Positions 10,301-21,763 of a DNA stretch of 64,000 nt are shown here, piece by piece; position 1 is the stretch's first letter, and each line of letters starts with the position of its first letter. The notes under the pieces are model-generated. The model saw nothing but the letters and a program-made list of their open reading frames with translations, made no database searches and was not told the DNA's origin. The stretch is taken from contig OZ020258.1 of assembly GCA_963971285.1 (NCBI GenBank), forward strand, positions 62,001-126,000, written 5' to 3'. A program made the position numbers and the translations under genes. The stretch is from Astropecten irregularis. Lineage: Eukaryota; Echinodermata; Asteroidea; Paxillosida; Astropectinidae.

Positions 10301-13300
10301 ACTTCCCCTGATAATCGGGACCTAGTCTGAACGCAGGGTCAATGAACAATAACCTATGGAATCTTCTTATATACATGTACATGTACTTGAATAGAGACAA
10401 TTGGATTTACTTACCCTGTGTCTCCTAGACCATGAAGAAATATGAGCTGTAAATACAAAATGGAAATAAAAAGAAACATTTAACATTTACATTATTCCCT
10501 GGCTTACTGAAAAGTTGAGAGTATGCAAAGTCACTTGCCAGGATAGTATAAAACATCCCAAAAATGCAAACAACAATTTACAGGAAAATAAAGGATCCAT
10601 GTATGTTGATGCAGTCATGTTTTTGACATTTAATGGAAGGAAATTTTCAGGGAAATGCTGCAAGTAGCTTAAAATAGCATATTAACGTCAACAACAAATA
10701 CATTTGCAATACATTGTCGACTGACATAAATAGATGAAATTTACATTAAACCAGGCACTAATGCAAATACTGGATCATATATTTACATACATGTATGCAA
10801 CACGCAGATCATCAATCTATTACCGGGTATATAGAATATTGTATCATTCTTCACAAGTTGAACATTACATGGGCTGTAAAGTCAAAGCGCTTTGATAAAA
10901 AAAAACAGACAGCTCCGTACATGTTACTGCTGAGTATACATGTATACTGTACTTTAATAACACTGTAAAGTACATGTTCAAAGTACACTACATACATACG
11001 TGTACATGTACAGTATACAATAGTACACGTACTATGTACATTTTTTATGTACATGTACATGTACGATACATAAATACGTACATGTACCCTTGCACAGCAA
11101 GATCCACATAAATTAAACCTAACAATAAATCCTGAATATTTCACTATGTACAGTGTGCATTTTAAATACTGGTCATACGTACATACATGTAGAAAATACT
11201 GTATGTGTGCAACTATACTTGGGACATACATGTACTGACGGTTGTCTGGTGCCCATGTAATGTACATGTACATGTGTTGTACCCTCAACTGCAACATACA
11301 ATATTTATTATGGTGATGGACGGTCCCAGGTGAAATTTCAGATTTTCCATGAATATTACAGGGATGTGAGTGCCTGAGTGGCCAAACAAGAAAATCTGAA
11401 GCAAAAAAGCTCAAATTTAAAAGTTCCTATGTATAGCTGAAACATTGAGTTAAGATGCAAACAAAAAAATCTGAAATCAGATTCAAATCTGAACGCTCAA
11501 AGTGTGTATACAGTATGTACAGGAAATTAATGTACTGTTCATGAATTCACCATACTACTTCATCGTAGTAATGTTAGAATCCCGCATGATCAAAAACATA
11601 TTAGATTTTAAAAGGGAATGATGCAGATTATATTCTCCAGTCAGTCCAGTTAGTAAGATAAACAAATAATCCACCAAATTGGAGAGCAAATTCTGTTGCT
11701 AGTATTACTATTAGAAACATTGTAGCCATGTTACAGTAGGAAATTTAAGTCAATTTCTGTCAGAGTGAATGTTAACAGCCTGGGTCTTGCCACATTGCAG
11801 CCATCTGGATCAAATAATGATTTCTGTTCTTGTAAAAATCTTCAGACAAATCTACAACCAGTGGAACGTGAAATCCCTAATTTTGATTTTGATTACATTT
11901 AAATGAATGTCATTTGTCAACCCATAAAAAAGGTGCATTTTTCAAGTGACTGTCTAAGTGTGACCAGTTGAAGTAATTTTATCGTGGTGATGAATGTGCT
12001 GTCCTGTATTGTCTGATTATAACCTACAGGAGTTAGAGAGCGGAGTGTATATGTACGTGCATCTCCATCTAACCTGAGGCTTATCCATTACTTTCATCTT
12101 TATTACAGAAACTCATCATCTTGAGTCTTGACATCCCCCCCCCCCCCATCTAAATAATCAGGGCATCCATCATAGTATTCTATTCAGTACAGTGTACAGT
12201 GTTCAAAGCACACTATACACACCCATAATATACCCATAGATGGATACATGTCAAAGGTATTTCATATGTTTTGCACTGCATAGGGCATATAACATATTTA
12301 CTACTGACAGTGTGATACTGATACTGTAGAGTGGAACACAAATCAAATCAGCATGAATTATGCACATGTAGGCAGGCTGCTCTTCATTCTCCACAAGTTT
12401 TGTAACATCAAACCGGACTGCAAAATCAATAGTGTATGTCATGAGTACTTGTTCAATGGCTGTTGAGTAATTAAATAAATAGTAGTCAGTAGTACTAGTA
12501 GGCCTACACATATCAGGTTATACCATGGAGCTCCTCCATGGTTATACCATGGACCTTCCTCCATGGTCATACTATTCCTACATGTAGCTCTATGTTAATA
12601 CATAATGTACATTGTACAATACTGTACAGTAAATTATACAGGTATCTGACAACCAGGATAAATTCCAAAATGCTGCAATAGTTATTTTACCAAGGAGACA
12701 ATTTGTACTGTCATGCATGGGTCATTGCATAATAATTATAACTTCATAGCTTCACACCTTGTCCATATGTTCATAGTTCTCAGTCATATGGCAATGACAT
12801 ACAGTGTATACAGTATGCAAAGTATGCAAAGTCTAGTACTGGTCTATACAACATGTACACATGTATCAACATTTCTGTGTAGGGGCCTACATGTCATGCA
12901 TGTATATATGTGTATAGATGGATATGTATAGTGACCAGTTATCTATATCTAGGCCTAGTGTATTTACATCAAAGATTATATAGCGCTACGCGCAAGATGG
13001 GGAACTCTCCCTGAAACGTGTAATCGCCATGGGCGCCGGGGCGCGCTCCACATATGGAGATGATACGAGCAATGTGTGCGATACTTGCAAAAGTAGGTCC
13101 AGAAAACCACAAAAAATCAACGTTTTCATATACAGCTGCTTCACACCAATGTCAAATATTTCTGTTTACAATAAAACAATAAGTTTCAATCGAATTCGGG
13201 TCAAAATCTTGCCTAACACTCCCCTTTTCTTTGATAAATCTCCCAGCTCCCATATGTTTAATGTACAAACTACTTGCTATTTGCACACCAACATGGCGGA

Positions 13301-14449
13301 TCAAGTATAATTTGTATGGAGAATGGCGACCTCCATGCCAATTACCACGTGCCCTATGGTCAGTTTTATCTTGCGCGTAGCGCTATATAATCTTTGATTT
13401 ACATCATGTAACATGTGATGCTTGTTATGGGTATCTACATGTACATGTTTCTATTTCTACCTCCATGCATGTACCGGTATACTGCACTGTACTATAAGTG
13501 ATAATTCATGCCTATAGCATAAAAGCTGCATGAAGGTGCTGTATACCAGTACATCTGTTTTATAGCTCCATGGTGTCATTTATACAGTGTGCATGGGTGT
13601 GGACAGTGTTCATGTGTACAACCATTTTCCACTAGTATTAGGGGAAAGTAAGGGATAGGCCTCAGGGAAGATGGAGGTGCATCCATGTACCGGTACAGTG
13701 TTCCAGTACATCGACTCTTATTTGTAGAACTTCTCCAGGTTATAGCATAGAGTAACTTCCTTACTCTATGGTTATAGTCAGACAGTGCAGGATATAGGCC
13801 TATGGGCTATTGGCAGTCAGGAATAACTCAGGATAGAGAGGAATAATTCCCCAGTGCATTGTGCTACACTCTTCACGTTTGAACAAACTAATGATGTTGC
13901 CATTATGAACCAGCGATCCAAAACACCCAAGGCAATATTAACCAGAAAATGACAGATTACCTGTATTGCTGTAATTACCCTCTCAAATCAGATTGTACGT
14001 ACACGCGTAAGACTAGTTTTGGCCACAAAAGCACAGTTCAATTATTTGGCGAATACAATTATAATTGTCCACAAACAATGAATAAAATGTAACAAAATGA
14101 TTGTAAGTATGGAGTTTATGTGTGATGCTCATTCAATGTACGGAATTCATGACTTGAGTACATTGTACAGGGTACATTAGAATTTATGTACATGGTGTAT
14201 AGATAATGTACTGTACATTGTAGCATGCAATCATATTCCCAAACTCAACAACCGCTTTTACAAAAACTTCAGAAGCAAATCTTAATTTAAGACTTAAGAG
14301 AAAGAAAAAAAAGCAACTTCACACTTATTTTTCTCTCCATTCCACAAAAGAAAAAAATTGAGTCCAAAATGACTTACTGTTGCTGTATGTGTTGCCCTAG
14401 CTGGCACTGTGACAGGGTTCGCCATACTGGAAGCGGAATTTCCACACAT
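7317..14449 (-). CDS. LYPLA1/LYPLA2-like: Acyl-protein thioesterase (lysophospholipase-like), 5' four coding exons
   Basis: This family of alpha/beta hydrolases removes palmitate from cytosolic and membrane proteins. The four exons (minus strand) are 14449-14378 (MCGNSASSMANPVTVP...), 10446-10415 (LIFLHGLGDTG), 8643-8566 (HGWASTLEDVV...KIICPTA) and 7435-7317 (PTIPVTLNMNFQMPAWFDI...). Each has GT-AG borders, and the phases agree across all three introns. The MCGN start, the HGLGDTGHGWA oxyanion-side motif and PVTLNM..MPAWFDI are hallmarks of LYPLA1/2. Exon 4 ends in phase 1 at GTAAGT. The nucleophile motif GFSQGG and the Asp and His exons were not found down to base 1, so about the last 60% of the protein must lie left of the window or the gene is broken. 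An in-frame upstream extension to 14581 exists, but MCGN is the family start. The symbol is given at family level only. Confidence 0.85.
7436..8565. other. Thioesterase intron 3
   Basis: AT-rich intron sequence containing the G-rich foldback element at 8201-8437. No other coding signal was seen. Confidence 0.5.
8201..8437. mobile_element. MITE with CAG(T/C)GGCGGATC termini and long poly-G/poly-C tracts
   Basis: The left end CAGCGGCGGATC is mirrored by GATCCGCCACTG at the right end, and the direct flanks TGCAC/TGCAC (8196-8200 and 8438-8442) look like a target-site duplication. Inside are a run of about 30 G at 8227-8251, two shorter G runs and a C run. It is a non-autonomous DNA transposon type widespread in invertebrates; no transposase frame is present. 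The homopolymer lengths may not be reliable in an assembly. Confidence 0.7.
9152..9844 (+). CDS. Candidate small multi-exon gene, unknown product, nested in thioesterase intron 2
   Basis: Three short plus-strand segments keep one reading frame across splice consensus sites: 9152-9219 (ATG; MAADFKLEDLGECLKQLELN, ends AG|GTGATA), 9704-9738 (TAG|C, KKTALMKNKGK, ends G|GTAACA) and possibly 9790-9844 (TTTTCAG|AT, SPLYPRLVARHVKGLET, ends AG|GTACAC). The acceptor before the first (GATTAG at 9144-9149) would make 9150-9151 5'UTR. The N-terminal part resembles a short helical or SAP-like sequence, but I do not recognise the protein. The third exon needs a 51-bp intron and is doubtful. No downstream exon was found. 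It could be a gene fragment, a processed remnant or chance. Confidence 0.3.
9989..10335. mobile_element. Foldback MITE with GCATTCAGACTA / GGTCCCGATAATC ends
   Basis: The left end reads GCATTCAGACTA, then AGGTCCCGATAATCAGG. The right end is its reverse complement with small changes (GATAATCGGGACCTAGTCTGAACGC; ends at about 10335). The length is about 347 bp with no transposase. It lies in thioesterase intron 2, just before exon 2. Confidence 0.65.
10900..11290. repeat. Low-complexity tract rich in TACATGTA / GTACATGTAC words
   Basis: Self-complementary words such as ACATGTACATGT occur many times here, with further scattered copies across the window (about 8185, 10375, 20735, 21410, 42600). 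This is interspersed simple sequence without a fixed unit. Confidence 0.6.
12523..12568. repeat. CCATGGAG/CTCCATGG hairpin pair
   Basis: ACCATGGAGCTCCTCCATGG is directly followed by ATACCATGGACCTTCCTCCATGG, two adjacent short palindromes. Related words occur at 13740, 26150, 29825, 30192, 33666, 36314 and 36812. Confidence 0.55.
12968..13398. mobile_element. MITE with perfect 31-bp terminal inverted repeats
   Basis: Bases 12968-12998 (beginning ATCAAAGATTATATAGCG, then CTACGCGCAAGAT) are the exact reverse complement of 13368-13398. TTAC flanks both sides (12964-12967 and 13399-13402), a possible target-site duplication. The ~370-bp interior has only a meaningless 93-codon frame, so this is a non-autonomous element. 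The perfect ends suggest recent activity. Confidence 0.8.
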
Positions 14450-15449
14450 AAACAAGCAACGAACCCCAAACCACCAGGAGGGCGTCAAGAGGAGAGAGAA
14501 GGTTAATACAGTAGACGCTCTGGTACTATGATAATGCAACAACTTGGGAACTAGACACCGTCTAATGACTGAAGGTAACATCTATTCAAGCTGATATCTG
14601 ACAACAGAAAACATGGAAGGAATCAACAACAAAACATTCATTACTAATCTGCTCTAAGAAGGATGTATGGTAAGGTTTGAATCATACTGGAGCAACAGGC
14701 CCTATTACATTAACCCTCTGCACCTATCCCACTAAGACAAGAGCTGCTTACCACACATTACCACAGTCTCCACCTGGGGACTGGATCGTAAGTTTTACGC
14801 GTTACCACACAAGACAAACTGGGGTGTATTGTCACTATTGTGGTATTAAGGATACCATGTGCACTTACCACAGGAAAAAAACATGCGTGGTAAAACTGTG
14901 GTATAATGCGAACTGTGGGTTAGGATTAAGTACAGGTATGAGTAGGTCTATTCATTTGGTATTTACCAAAATCATCAGAAGAGACAATCTCACTTGAATT
15001 AATGTCTTTCAATAATTTCAGTGCATACTGCAGCAGTTATCATCATACATGTAATTATAGCATGAAGTTAAGCATAGTTTACATAAACATGGTTTCTTGT
15101 CAGATTTTCCGTTTTTGGTGGATAGAACATGCAATAAAAGGAAACTCTGGCACAGGTACGTCGAGGTATATTCTTACTCAAACTAAAAAGGGAAAGATCA
15201 CAGCACTCTTTCAGCATGCACTATGGTAGGGCTCTGCAAACATGTTCATATACATTATACATTAAAAAAAAAACTACTGGAATACTAACTACATAATATT
15301 GGGTGTTTTTTTGTTTTTTTTAATTCATATCAGTAATCACTTTGTATATGGGCTGATCATTGTGAAGCGCTTTTGAATATTGATTTTTTTACATAGAAAT
15401 TATAGCACTATAGAAATGAAATAAATGTTAAATGTTATGTTACATGTAA
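14450..15449. other. Region upstream of the thioesterase gene
   Basis: The 5'UTR and promoter of the minus-strand thioesterase gene should lie in the first few hundred bases. The next gene, MRPL13, starts at 16777 in the opposite direction, so the two are divergent with ~2.3 kb between starts. No clear TATA box or exon was seen. Confidence 0.4.
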
Positions 15450-15893
15450 CAGTCAACTCAGTCCCAAACCAACTCGGTTCCAGTCAACTCAGTCCCAAGC
15501 CAACTCGGTTCCAGTCAACTCAGTCCCAAGCCAACTCGGTTCCAGCCAACTCAGTCCCAAGCCAACTCGGTTCCAGTCAACTCAGTCCAAAGCCACCTCA
15601 GTTCCAGTCAACTCAGTCCAAAGCCAACTCGGTTCCAGTCAACTCAGTCCCAAGCCAACTCGGTTCCAGCCAACTCAGTCCCAAGCCAACTCGGTTCCAG
15701 TCAACTTAGTCCAAAGCCACCTCAGTTCCAGTCAACTCAGTCCAAAGCCAACTCGGTTCCAGTCAACTCAGTCTCAAGCCAACTCGGTTCCGGTCAACTC
15801 AGTCCCAAGCCAACTCGGTTCCACTGGCACCAGTCAACTCAGTCCAAAGCCACCTCAGTTCCAGTCAACTCAGTCCCAAGTAAACTTGTTCCA
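15450..15893. repeat. 31-bp minisatellite, about 14 units, with higher-order structure
   Basis: Units of 31 bp start at 15460, 15491, 15522 and so on (AGTCCCAAGCCAACTCGGTT type, alternating with AGTCCAAAGCCACCTCAGTT type). Units 3-6 (15522-15645) and 7-10 (15646-15769) show the same order of four variants, giving a 124-bp higher-order repeat. Unit 12 has a ~9-bp insertion. All three frames are open in part, but 31 is not a multiple of 3, so the apparent ORF is an artefact. Confidence 0.9.
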
Positions 15894-16776
15894 AATCACA
15901 GAAATCAGAGAACAAGCACAAAGTCAAAGTTCTGTAGGCTGTATAATTATAAAACATGGATTCTTTAAAACGTAAAAAAACAGTTTTGATGAAATGTAGC
16001 CTACCTCTAGAAAGTAGAAGACTAACTTGTTAGATAGGCCCTAGGCCAGGGCTACAATTAGTTTGTTGACGGCATTGCCTCGTGTTTCAAAAATAGCAAT
16101 GAATGATAAAGCCTGGCCAATGGGTGAATGAAGATTGGAGCAAATTGACTACAGACCTGAGAGATGGAGTTCACGTGAGACAGACCTGGCTTTGGACAGA
16201 TTCACAGATATGCAGGATAGCTTGGCATGGGACGAGTTGACTATTAAAGTTGTGGCTGTGAAAGCCGGCTGCAGCACGCCATTTCGGTATCACGATCAAC
16301 AAATGCTTGAAAGTTGAGAATTGAGTTGATGAAGCGACGAATAATCACGCTAAATATCCAGTTCGACTTTCAGATTTGAAACTTGTCATATCTACGATAT
16401 CATTTACGAACGTTTACATACACATACATACCTACTTGATAGGTCCCGATCAACTCAAATCAGGAACAATCTTGTGATTTTTCTCTACGCACAAAATGAT
16501 CGGTGTATCCAGTTCTGAAGTTACCCGCTGATAAACCCATCGATTGAAAGGAGATAAAAATAATACATACACCATTGAATAACGATAGCGCCCTCTGACG
16601 GTGAATACATGAACTCAAGAGGGCGATCTACTTTCAATGCATGGATTGTGGTGCTAACTAAGTGCTACACACTGATCACGTTGGATTGTATGCTTTTTAA
16701 TTGTACACTATTGTCGATCTCTGTAAAACTTGAAAATATTAGTTATTACTGTACAGCAACAATTAGTGAATGAAAT
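15894..16776. other. Upstream region of MRPL13
   Basis: Unique-looking sequence including the presumed MRPL13 promoter and 5'UTR near 16650-16776. No TATA box is evident, as is usual for housekeeping genes. Nothing else was recognised. Confidence 0.4.
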
Positions 16777-19700
16777 ATGTCGAGTAAGATAACCCAGGTA
16801 ATGTATAAAAAGATAATGATCTATTTTTATTCATTAAAATTGATGCCACAGTGTTGGCCAAGTGCAAGTTATTTTTAAATTTTAAGTTTACATTTTGTGT
16901 GTGACAATGTCAATGCAATGATTGAGGTGTGTTATCCATCCCCCTCCAATGAATTCTTCCTTCTCTGCATAACTTTCACATTTGTCGCTGCCAAATGTTG
17001 CGATTATCGTAACCCAGGGCAGGGGTCATGGCGGTAGTCCATTCTGGTTAGTCTGGTTCCAAGCTTCTGGGCCATACCACAGGCACAGTAATGACTAATG
17101 TAACTCACCTAAATACGACTCTTCATCTGTTGGGTTTGGGTACCAGACTGGCCAGGATGGACTAATGTCCACGAACGCCGTAAACCCTTAGTCTGTGTTC
17201 ATGACATGTCCAGAAGTTAAGGGTATGATAAACGCCAAGAGCTAGGCCTAGCCCTAGGGCTAGCCTACTTCTAGATTTAGAAGGCTACTCCGTGAGCCTT
17301 CTAGCACTCTTACTTTTCGGGGTGCCGTAACGCTATGGGTTTTGAAAACAACAATTGATAGATGAAATTTTGGTGAAACATTGCAGCACCTACCGCCACT
17401 CCTAGATCGTGAATTCCCCTGAATTATTTTTTTTCTTGATCCTCATACATCCGTTATGCTTGTGCAGTCTCATTTTTGCTATTGATCCACAACTTTTTGA
17501 GAAAAAATTCGACTTTCTGTGCCACTCCACTTCAGGAAAGATTTCTAATTTCGAGTTCATTCATAAATTTTATAGTATGGGCAAAAGCATTATTGTATAG
17601 GGGTGTGCTTATTGAAGGAGACATGAAAATCACGTATGCCACATGCACACCACACAGTAAGTGGGAGCCAGCCTCAATAAAAAAGATAAAGCTTCAACAA
17701 CTGGTATCCACGTACAAGCAGACCCATTTCAATGCATGCAGCAACCGGGGAACCAGTGAAGTCAAGTTGCACCCCTTCAGAAAATGGTAGATCCAATAAT
17801 GCGCATGCGGACTAGACCACTTCAAGCAGCAGGTTAACATCGGACATTTCGGCAAGCGGAGTGACACAGAAAGTCGAATTTTTTCTCGAAAAGTTGTGGA
17901 TCAATTACAAAAATGAGACTGCACAAGCATAACCGATGTATGAGGATCAGGAAAAAAAATATTTCAGGGGAATTCACGATCTAGGAGTGGCGGTAGGTGC
18001 TGCAATGTTTCACCAAAATTTCATCTATCAATTGTTGTTTTCAAAACCCATAGCGTTACGGCACACCGAAAAGTAAGAGTGCTAGAAGGCTCACGGAGTA
18101 GCCTTCTAAATCTAGAAGTAGGGCTAGCCTAGATGCTTTCTTACATTCAGTTCTCTTTGTAATAATTTGTATATAATAATTAATATAGTGGCAATAATAG
18201 GCATTAAAATGTCACAACTTACAATGTATTTGATAACATTGATCTATTCTGCATTCTATTTCTTTAGCAATGGGCTGTATTTGCACGGATGTGGTATTTA
18301 ATTGATGCAAACAAGCAACCACCAGGACGAATAGCAAGAACTATCCTTCCAATTCTCCAAGGAAAACACAAACCCATCTATCATCCTCTCAGTAAGTATG
18401 TCCATGTCACACAAACTAGTACTACACTAGTCACAACATGTAGGCTTTTCCTACGAAGTGATGTGACTAATCCCTGGAAAAATTGAACCACAATGAGTCT
18501 GTATAATGTGACCCAATAAAAAGGTAATTAAATGTCTAAAATGAGGCAAGCTAGGCCTGCATTTGTTTCAAATATTGAACTATCCTGATTTGTGCCAGGT
18601 ATCATGATTGATAGACTGGTCGTTTTCTTTCATCCCCTCTGCTCAGTCCACTGTGGCCAAACTACATTGTTATCCAGTACATGAAATAAACACTAGTCCT
18701 ATCAAAAAAGCCAGCTTCATCACCAAGGAAACTACCAGCTTATTCAGGAATGACATCCTTGTAATGAATATTGTTTCATCTTTGCCATTCATTAACAGGT
18801 GATGTTGGTGATCATGTGGTTATAATCAATACACATCATATAGCATTCAGTGAAAACAAATGGAGAACTAAAATCTACAAACACCATACAGGGTAAGTGG
18901 ATGTAGACATGTAATGGTAGACTAGCATCTTTCTTCCTTCACTTATCTTCAATTTCAAATCTCCTACAGTCACTTTTGTGCCATTAACAGGCGTTGAATT
19001 TGGTTCTGAAAGGGGCAAGGCCACTTTTCCATTGCAAGGGGCACTTCCATTGGAAAATCATAATGTCTATGGAAACATTTGAAGGGGACACCAAGGCCAA
19101 GAACCAGGGCATCGAAGGCCATAGCCTCCATTAAATTCAAGGCTTGCAATAAATTCTGTTGTAGTCTTGCCTTTCTGTTGCTCTGTAATAATGTACAATT
19201 TTGTTCTCTCATTTTTATGGTGTGCGATATGTAGTTCATACCTATTTTATAGTAGACACCTTTGATAATCGTTGAAACATTTCTTCATTCATAGGTATCC
19301 TGGTGGTTACAGTGAAACACCTGCATATAAAATGCATCAGAAAGACTCTACTGTGGTTAGTATCATTTACACTGTACATTAATTCAGCAAAACTGAGGCC
19401 AAACTTGAGCAGTTTATCTGTTCTGTATAAACTGAAGTAATCTTAAACACAAGCGTTTGAAGGCCAAGAATCATTAATTTGCTCACATTATATGGAAAGC
19501 AATCAAATATGCATATTTGAAGCGGTAGATGCTGAAGTCACATTCAACCATGTACATGCATGTAATTGTTTGAAGAAACATTATGATATAATGATAAAAG
19601 ATGTGGGATTTTGTTGGGAGGAAGGTACAGAAAGGTATATCCAAAATCAATGACTGATTTACTTCAAAAGAGAAGCCGGGAAAATAAGTTTGACCTAGAT

Positions 19701-20321
19701 ATTCTCTGATTAGTACGAATCATGCTTTGATCTACCTTTAATTACATACATATTTTGATATGTCCTTTTATTCAACAGATTGTCAAGAAAGCTATCTATG
19801 GGATGCTTCCTAAGGATTTCAGAAGACGTCAAATGATGCAGAGATTACACCTCTTCCCATTCACTGTAAGTTTTGACAGACACATATAAAGGTTATTGCA
19901 CTTGTACAAATGTTACACCTTTGAACATTAAGATGCAAAAGTATTTGAGTGCTACTGAAACTGAAATGACTTTTCAAACATTTTGATTTGTCCATGTAGG
20001 ATATCCCAGATGATATTCAAGCTAATATTTGTGAGCAGATTCAACCACCCAGGGAAGCTCCTAAGGCTTTACCTGAGTATAGTGATGAAGAGAGAGCTTC
20101 CTTCCCTCGGCTGTGGTATCAGTGAGTATTACTCTCAGGTTTTATGGGGTAAAGCTTGAAGAATTCAATTACTGGGGCTTTTTGTTTAATGTAATCATTT
20201 TCTTTTTGAGGACTAATTCTTAGCTCTGGCTATTTTACATGAGTTTGTGATTTAATGTAACCCATGGTTTTTGTTTTTACTCTTCTTTTATTTTAGGACA
20301 GGCAACGATTCTGAGAGGTAG
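16777..20321 (+). CDS. MRPL13: Mitochondrial ribosomal protein uL13m (L13), seven exons, complete
   Basis: Large-subunit protein of the mitochondrial ribosome. Exons: 16777-16797 (MSSKITQ), 18268-18391 ([20 protein letters not shown]...), 18799-18892 ([17 protein letters not shown]...), 19295-19355 ([17 protein letters not shown]...), 19779-19865 ([20 protein letters not shown]...), 20000-20121 ([10 protein letters not shown]...SFPRLWYQ) and 20297-20321 (TGNDSER, TAG). All introns are GT-AG and phases agree; the total is 177 residues, close to the ~178 of vertebrate MRPL13. The family motifs W..FAR.WYL.DA, GDHVV..NT..IAFS.NKW, GYPGG and A.YGMLPK are present. The short first exon is supported by its phase, its GTAATG donor and the family N-terminus. 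Failure to splice the last intron gives CAG TGA at once, so the tail beyond W..Q is optional. Confidence 0.95.
17034..17165. repeat. Small imperfect foldback in MRPL13 intron 1
   Basis: TAGTCCATTCTGGTTAGTCT at the left is mirrored by AGACTGGCCAGGATGGACTA at the right, with a few mismatches. It is about 130 bp with no coding capacity, perhaps a MITE relic. Confidence 0.5.
17240..18132. mobile_element. Long foldback element (~280-bp inverted arms) in MRPL13 intron 1
   Basis: Bases about 17242-17530 are nearly the reverse complement of about 17856-18132. Landmarks are CTTCTAGATTTAGAAGGCTA against TAGCCTTCTAAATCTAGAAG, and GAAAAAATTCGACTTTCTGT against ACAGAAAGTCGAATTTTTTC. A ~325-bp unpaired middle separates the arms. 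No transposase frame is present. The transcribed intron could form a very long hairpin. Confidence 0.85.
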
Positions 20322-21012
20322 CGGTCAGCAAACCACCTTGGCTCCTGCAATTCTGAATCACCGTTCATGCCAGTCATTTGAACTATGAGATATGGAAACA
20401 CAATCTAATACCTACAATGATGCCAATGTACCACCACTGTAAAATGAATCTATGGAAATGACCTCCATGGCATAAGGTTGACCTATAGAGGCACTTTGGA
20501 ATTGTCCCCGCCCCCAGACATTTTGATTTGATTAGATATGTCCCTCTCACAAATATCCTACAATTTGAAGACTAGTTTATGGAGTAGCAATGTCTGGCTT
20601 TGCATGAGGATTAATACAAATTCTGCCTAGTGCCTACATGTGTTGCTATTTAGTATTTAGTCTCATAGTATACTGTTATTGGCCCTCATAATATGATATA
20701 CTGCCATCGTCCATCACACAATCTCCCAATACATGTACATGTAACTGGGTCCACCTGTAGAGTTGCTATGGGGATATTGCTTACTAAATTTCTATGCTGA
20801 AAATCTAAGTGAAAATCCGCTGAGATAGATTAACCTGCATCACAATAAGACAAGCTGATATCCAGAATTTACTTAGCAAATTTTCACTGTGCTAAGCAGC
20901 AATGAATCCCTTATTTTATCCTGTATTGTATCTTTTGTATGATAGAATTGGTTTCCATAGTAACAAGGTCATGTCATTATATGAGATACCTTCAGTGTGT
21001 CATGTTTATGTC

Positions 21013-21018
21013 AATAAA
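21013..21018 (+). terminator. Polyadenylation signal of MRPL13
   Basis: AATAAA in GTCAATAAAGAAG, about 690 bases after the stop codon. It is the best-placed signal downstream of the gene. Confidence 0.55.
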
Positions 21019-21429
21019 GAAGTTAAGTAATTAGTTTATGCATTGCCTTGACTATCTGTTGTCTAATTTGATGTGCTCCTTTTGATGTGCTTAATTTGAT
21101 GTGTGTAGAATTATGCAGTAATTAACAACACTGACAGTAAAATCAGTTCCTAATAGCTGTATTGACTGGTCATGGTTTTGAGATGTCTCAAAGCAAGTAT
21201 TCAAAAAGAATGGGATGGTGTGACATGTAACAATAACAACATTCTATATCATTATTTGAACATTGAAATCAATTTAAATTTGAATAATGGAAGAGACAAT
21301 AAGTCAATCAAAAATGCATTTACATGTAAATGCATTTTGTGTTTGTTCCGAGCTATTCCGTCTGTGAGTGTCACTTGACCAACCCCATCCCCAAAAGTAA
21401 AAATGTGTACATGTACATGTACATGCCAT

Positions 21430-21763
21430 ATTAAAGGTAATATCATACTTTGGTTTTTGTCAAAGAAATACAGATTCACGGGCAAAAATATCAAGACAGA
21501 TACAGTAACAGTCATCTGTGAAAATTTCAGCCCCATACGGTGCCCACTTTAAAAAAAAAACCGGCCACAGTAAGTCTTTTCTCTTTTATGTTTGATCTTT
21601 AAAACATCAAAAATAATGTTGGTCACTGGTTTGACTCTTTTCTGGATACATACAGCATTTCAGGCAGAATTTTAACAGTATGTTTCTACCATCACAATAG
21701 TATGATACCCTGTAATAAGATTTCTGTTTCGGTATGCTACCAAAGTATGATAGTACCTTTAAT
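21430..21763. mobile_element. MITE family A (ATTAAAGGTA ends), copy 1
   Basis: Terminal inverted repeats of 25 bp (21430-21454 and 21739-21763; ATTAAAGGTA, then TATCATACTTTGGT) match at 24 of 25 positions. The interior is shared with the copy at 44117-44443 (GAAATACAGATTC, AAAATTTCAG) and with 46809-47050 (TTTCTGGATA.ATACAGCATT). There is no transposase. Confidence 0.8.

Larger units (their letters stand above)
10447..14377. other. Thioesterase intron 1
   Basis: A 3.9-kb intron. It holds a TACATGTA-rich tract (10.9-11.3 kb), CCATGGAG hairpins (12.5 kb), a C run near 12.14 kb and a MITE at 12968-13398. No exon was recognised. Long reading frames here (for example 10851-11414 on the minus strand) have low-complexity sequence and no family resemblance. 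Confidence 0.5.

Noticed and set aside
10851..11414. 187-codon minus-strand frame
   Set aside because: It reads through the TACATGTA-rich tract and consists of Tyr/Met/Cys/His low-complexity peptide; it is composition-driven.
15425..15709. 94-codon repetitive peptide frame
   Set aside because: Produced by the 31-bp minisatellite; the unit is not a multiple of three and the frame rotates.
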